This document shows, piece by piece, positions 60,086 to 64,000 of a stretch of DNA of 64,000 bases; the first letter of the stretch is position 1, and each line of letters begins with the position of its first letter. The stretch spans positions 3,348,001 through 3,412,000 of the forward strand of contig JAHWDD010000001.1 of NCBI GenBank assembly GCA_023897205.1, given 5' to 3'. Source of the DNA: Exophiala sp. HKRS030. Taxonomy: Eukaryota > Ascomycota > Eurotiomycetes > Chaetothyriales > Herpotrichiellaceae. Under the pieces are notes generated by a model that worked only from the letters and a program-made list of their open reading frames with translations, ran no database searches and was not told where the DNA came from. The position numbers were made by a program, and so were the translations under genes.

Positions 60086-62101
60086 TTACTTGGCAACCTT
60101 GTCCAACGCGGCATAATCCCAATCCTGCTTCAGAATATCGGCGGCTTTCTCAGCGACAGCGTAGACACTGCTGACGATATTGCCACTGACATTGTTCGCA
60201 AAGACACTGGCATCCACGACACGCAAGTTCTTGACCCCGTAGACACGCAGTCGGCTGTCAACGGTACTGCCTATGGCGCAGCTACCACAGCTGTGATACT
60301 CGCCGATACAGTATTCTGCAGCAGCTTTGCGACGCTCGGCGATGTTCGTCAGAGGGAATTTCTCGGGAGGCGGATGCACGCGATTGCCGAGTTTGCCTTC
60401 CAGGTTGGGGGCCGCACACAGCTTCTCGCAGAACTTGTAACCTGCAGCCATAACAGCGATGTCGGCTGGGTGGTTCAAGTAGTTGGGATTGATTTCTGGA
60501 TAGACGGTTGGGTCGGCAGACTTGATGTGGATAGTGCCTCGCGCCACGGGATATTGTATACAGATGGCAAAGGTAATACCGTTGGGCTGGTCTGGTCGGG
60601 ATGGTGGAGGCCATAGTTTCGATTGATCGGCTGTGCCATTTTCCACGTCACCCGTCACGGTGATGAACACAAGCTGTAAATTGGCAGATTTGTTGCTCTT
60701 CAGGTGTGCAATGACTTGATCCCATTGTTTCTTCTGGAATTCGGTTTCGGGCTTGGTCGATTGAATCGATTGGACAATCTCGTCTAGTTCGCCATCTTCT
60801 AGCATGATGGAAACCGGGAAAAATCCTTGAACAGCTTGAATACCTGTCAATGGTCCGCCTTGTTCTTCTGCGAGCGCTTTCTGTGCTGCTGCCATAACTT
60901 CCGGTTGATAGATTGCGTCGCCGGACATCTGTCCAGGAGCGAGTTCGTAGACAGTAGCACCAACAACATGGTCCTGGAAGTTAGTGCCCACGCTGGGAAG
61001 AGAAACTTTGACATCCACGCCAGCGGCTTTGAGGATCTCAGGATCGCCGATTCCAGAAAGCTCGAGGATTTGTGGCGAGTTAATGGCACCTCCAGCAACA
61101 ATGACTTCACGCTTGGCTTTTACTGTGTGCTTCTGGCCTCCGTGCAGGAACTCCACACCGGTGGCCGTTTCGTTTTCGAGGATCACACGTGCTACCAGGG
61201 ACTCGGTGACGACTTTGAGATTGGGCCGGTGTTCATTGGCCTGATAATAGCCTCGTGCGGCATAGCTTCGTTTGCCCTTGTTGGGACCTGTACGAGCAAT
61301 TGAGCCAAGAGTATTGTAGAAGCCGATATGATCACCACTCCAAGGGTCAATGGGTTTCTTGGTGAAGCCTGCAGCGTAATCAGCGGCCTTGACGATATCG
61401 TCCTCAATCGGAAGCTTGAAATCATTAAAACTCGTGCGAACTGGTCCGCTCGTGCCGTGATTCTCTCCAACGAAAGGCATGCAAGTTCGGTCCGTGATTC
61501 TCTCGTCAATAGGCTCGAGTGTCTGATGCTTTCGCATATATTGTTTCATTGCTTTGGCCGACCAGGATGGATCCTCGGCCAATTCGGCCCAGTCGTCATA
61601 GTCTTGATCGGATCCTCGAACATACCTGATCATGCAATGAGCCACCCTTCATGCTCCGAGAAACATGTTAGATCTTTTGACTATACTTACATCATGTAAT
61701 TGATGGCGGAAGAACCTCCAAGGGCACGGCCTCGACAGAGTTGGTGGACCTTGTTTTTATTGCCAGCCTGTGTTTTGGATTTGGAGTCAGGAATAGTCGC
61801 ACATAAGTGGAATCATATGCTATCATACCTGAGGAACAGTATCAAAAGCCCAATCATATTCCTTATTACCCAACATCTGAGTGAAGAGGGCAGGGGTGTC
61901 GACGAGAGGGTCACCTAGTCGATTCTTGCCTGCTTCGATCACGCCAACGGTAACATCTGGATTCTCAGTCAAGCGTGCCGCCACTGTCAATCCGGCGACA
62001 CCACCACCACATATGATGTAGTCAAAGCTTTGCTGGACGAACTCGTCAACGGATACATGGGCAGTTTTCTGTGTACCGTTGACGCCATTGGTAGTGGCCA
62101 T
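60086..62101 (-). CDS. GMC-family FAD oxidoreductase (alcohol/choline-type)
   Basis: A flavin-dependent oxidoreductase of about 629 residues that oxidises an alcohol or sugar. Coding order: 62101-61829, 61767-61691 (a 77-nt exon), 61625-60086; introns are 61 and 65 nt. The joins give DTVPQAGNKNK and GGSSAINYMMYVRGSDQDYDDW. The dinucleotide motif CGGGVAGLTVAARL lies at residues 32-37 and onward, the GRALGGSSAIN GMC signature I is split between exons 2 and 3, and GAINSPQILELSGIG is signature II. The catalytic pair is H561 (GEYHSCGSCAIG) and N599 (NNVSGNIVSS). There is no signal peptide and no SKL-type tail, so it is probably intracellular. The substrate is not predictable; short-chain alcohol, aryl alcohol or choline are all possible. 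The frame is clean. Confidence 0.95.
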
Positions 62102-63337
62102 TGTGGATGTATTTCCAAAGTTCTTAGACCAATTTGCAAGATCAGAATAGCCAGAAGTGGTGTAAGAAAAGTGAACCTCGGATAGGTGAAGTGGAAGTCG
62201 AGGACACTTTATACTCTGTCAAGGTCAGTCCAGCTGAACGGGGGGCAAACTCTCGAGTTCCATGTCCACCGTATCACATAGAGGAATCCTGGCGAGAAAT
62301 AGCCACGGTCCCCGATCGCGTGTGCCAAACCAGCAAATGGGGCAGACGTGTGACGAGCGATTAGGGATCCAGACCGAGGCCAGGCAGTGTAACGGAGGAG
62401 GTGAACACGGACTGACAAGTCCCTGTTTGGCTTTGTTCCCTTGACAAGGCACCAAGACCCTGAAGTCCTTAAAGTTTAATCCTAAGATGAGGATGCGGGG
62501 AAATCTGTGTCAAGATGTACGTGAGCGATCAGTAGGAGCAGAAAATGCCAAAAAAGGGCGCCTTTCTCTAGCCCGATAACTTCAGTGAACTCAGTCGGAG
62601 TTTACAATGATTCTGTCTTTGCCATTTTTGGCATGGATCGTATTGTGAGTTCTTGACGAATACTATGGGCGTTGACAAGAAGATGACTGGACAGCATTGT
62701 TGTATTTCACTTTTATGGACTGGGTCGAAGCTTGTATCTCGTATGTTTCGACAGGCATGATCTGCTCACCTGAAATGTTTGTGGAGTCAGGAGGATTCCG
62801 ACAAGAGTCAGCACGAAGGAACACCTTCAGCACGTTGTGTGTTACCATCCCACGGATCTGTCTCAGTTAGGCAAAAACGGCCCAAAATGGCCAAGATGAA
62901 GTCAGCGGCCGACGGGTCCGACTCTTTGCCATTTGGCTCACGGCCTGGAAATGAGGACATCTTCAGTAGTAGTGCCTTAGTCGGCGAGCGGGTACCAGTG
63001 AGTGCGGGGAGAAAGAGGACCGTGAACTCTCTGTAGGACCGCGGAGGACCTTGGAGCTGTCCATTCCTTAGTGGCAACTTTAGAGTGAGGACAATCGGGG
63101 ATGTTGGAGAACCCGAGGTCACATTGAAGTGCTTTGACAAAGGTGAACGAGAGAATATTTCTCAGCTCACAGGCAGGGGTAGATGTCACACAGCATGGTG
63201 TGTGAGCATGATCCAGGAATAGGGAGACTCGACATCGAGCAGATCAGACATAATCTCCTCTGTATAATGTCTCAATCGCGTCCAATATGATATGTGAGGT
63301 TGCCTCCCTGGATAACCTGCCAATAATGGACAGAATC
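62102..63337. other. upstream region of the GMC oxidoreductase
   Basis: About 1.2 kb between the GMC gene and the transposable element. Open frames on both strands are short, mutually overlapping and unsupported. It should hold the GMC promoter and leader. Confidence 0.5.
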
Positions 63338-63339
63338 TA

Positions 63340-63368
63340 CGGAGGTACATGGGATAATTTTCCCAAAA
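63340..63368 (+). repeat. left terminal inverted repeat of the MITE
   Basis: Begins CGGAGGTACATGGGATAATT and ends TTCCCAAAA. It is paired with 63849-63877, differing only at the sixth base. Confidence 0.9.
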
Positions 63369-63848
63369 TTGCGACCGTATAAGGTTATCACTATTCCTAA
63401 TCTAGTTTAGCCCCCGCAATCCTCAATACAGGCCCGAACACACCCGCCTACACCTAGTAGGTGATCAGGCGTAAGTAAGGGAATAAGGATCTCTAGGGAG
63501 GTCTACCCCTAAGGATACCTATAAGGGCACCGAAAAAAATTCTAGTTATAGAGGCTTTCTGATTAAAGGCTAGCCTATCTTAAGCCTATATCTTTACTTA
63601 TTTAGAGAGTTTTTATAGGGAGCTTATAGGGCCTCTCTAAGCGATACCTATAGTAGAGTTAAAGAGTAAAAAATAGAGGCCTATAATAGCCCCTATTAAC
63701 CTACTCTAAATAAAGGCTTTAGGTAAAGGCTTTAGGGCTTATCTTAGGCCTACGGAGCGGCGTGACAAAACGTGACGAAAGACTAGTCCTGAAATAGACT
63801 AATTCGTCTTTAAACTAGCTATATTAGGAATGGTATGCTAGTAGCGCT

Positions 63849-63877
63849 TTTTGGGAAAATTATCCCATGTAGCTCCG
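63849..63877 (-). repeat. right terminal inverted repeat of the MITE
   Basis: Reads CGGAGCTACATGGGATAATT then TTCCCAAAA on the minus strand. It has one mismatch to the left repeat and is followed by TA. Confidence 0.9.
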
Positions 63878-64000
63878 TACTCGTCAGAATACTTGGCACT
63901 CTTGGCACGCTTGGCAGCCTTGTCCTTGAGGCATGAGAGGTCAATGCACTTGATTCGTCAATCTATCGTTCAGCCTTGCGCCGGGCGGGACGAGGCCACC

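Larger units (their letters stand above)
63340..63877. mobile_element. MITE-like non-autonomous DNA transposon with TA target duplication
   Basis: A 538-bp element bounded by 29-bp terminal inverted repeats that match at 28 of 29 positions and are directly flanked by TA on both sides (63338-63339 and 63878-63879). TA duplication is the hallmark of the Tc1/mariner/pogo superfamily. The interior has no open frame of useful length, is AT-rich, and is full of CCTATA, TTAGGC and AAAGGC words, so the element cannot code for its own transposase. It is likely mobilised by a related autonomous copy elsewhere. I do not recognise the terminal sequence as a named family. Confidence 0.88.

Overview
This window is nuclear DNA from a filamentous ascomycete (Pezizomycotina). 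The evidence is short GT-AG introns of about 46-104 nt, pyrimidine-rich promoters, and gene families typical of these moulds: a Zn2Cys6 factor, a Sit-type siderophore transporter, a Dal5-type permease, an UTP21/VIP1 pair and a GMC oxidoreductase. The class cannot be resolved by eye. I saw no rRNA, tRNA, CRISPR array, or polyketide/NRPS cluster.

Layout. 1-3975 is gene-poor. 3976-15086 holds a dual-zinc-finger regulator, a Pro/Gln-rich protein, a small broken gene, a Dal5-family carboxylate permease and a salicylate-hydroxylase-like flavoprotein; the last two may be an uptake-plus-oxidation pair. 15328-24000 holds a siderophore-iron transporter, a membrane-anchored TAP-like peptidase, a short SET-type protein and a conserved hypothetical. 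24737-40866 is a housekeeping block: LMBD1-type transporter, CFT1 (mRNA 3'-end processing), UTP21 (small-subunit processome) and VIP1/Asp1 (inositol pyrophosphate kinase), arranged as two divergent pairs. 41679-52661 holds a small mitochondrial-like protein, a single-pass Ser-rich membrane protein, a dynamin-type GTPase and glucose-6-phosphate isomerase. 53951-62101 holds a GPI-anchored-like wall protein, a type II membrane protein with a DDD motif and a GMC oxidoreductase. The right end carries a 538-bp MITE with 29-bp terminal inverted repeats flanked by TA.

Most important observation. Four otherwise intact genes (Dal5-type permease, CFT1, VIP1 and the GPI-anchored-like protein) are interrupted by seven single-base frame breaks. 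All seven go in the same direction (one base missing) and most sit at short G/C runs. CFT1 is essential in yeast, so uncorrected deletion errors in the assembly are much more likely than decay. Automated gene models will be wrong here. Two further signals stand out: a 9-mer (TACTCCGTA) found seven times, only between genes, and a perfect 12-bp inverted repeat touching an E-box in the LMBD1/CFT1 promoter.

I found no clearly undescribed multi-gene system. The best candidates for new biology are the permease/flavoprotein pair, the MITE family and the dispersed 9-mer.
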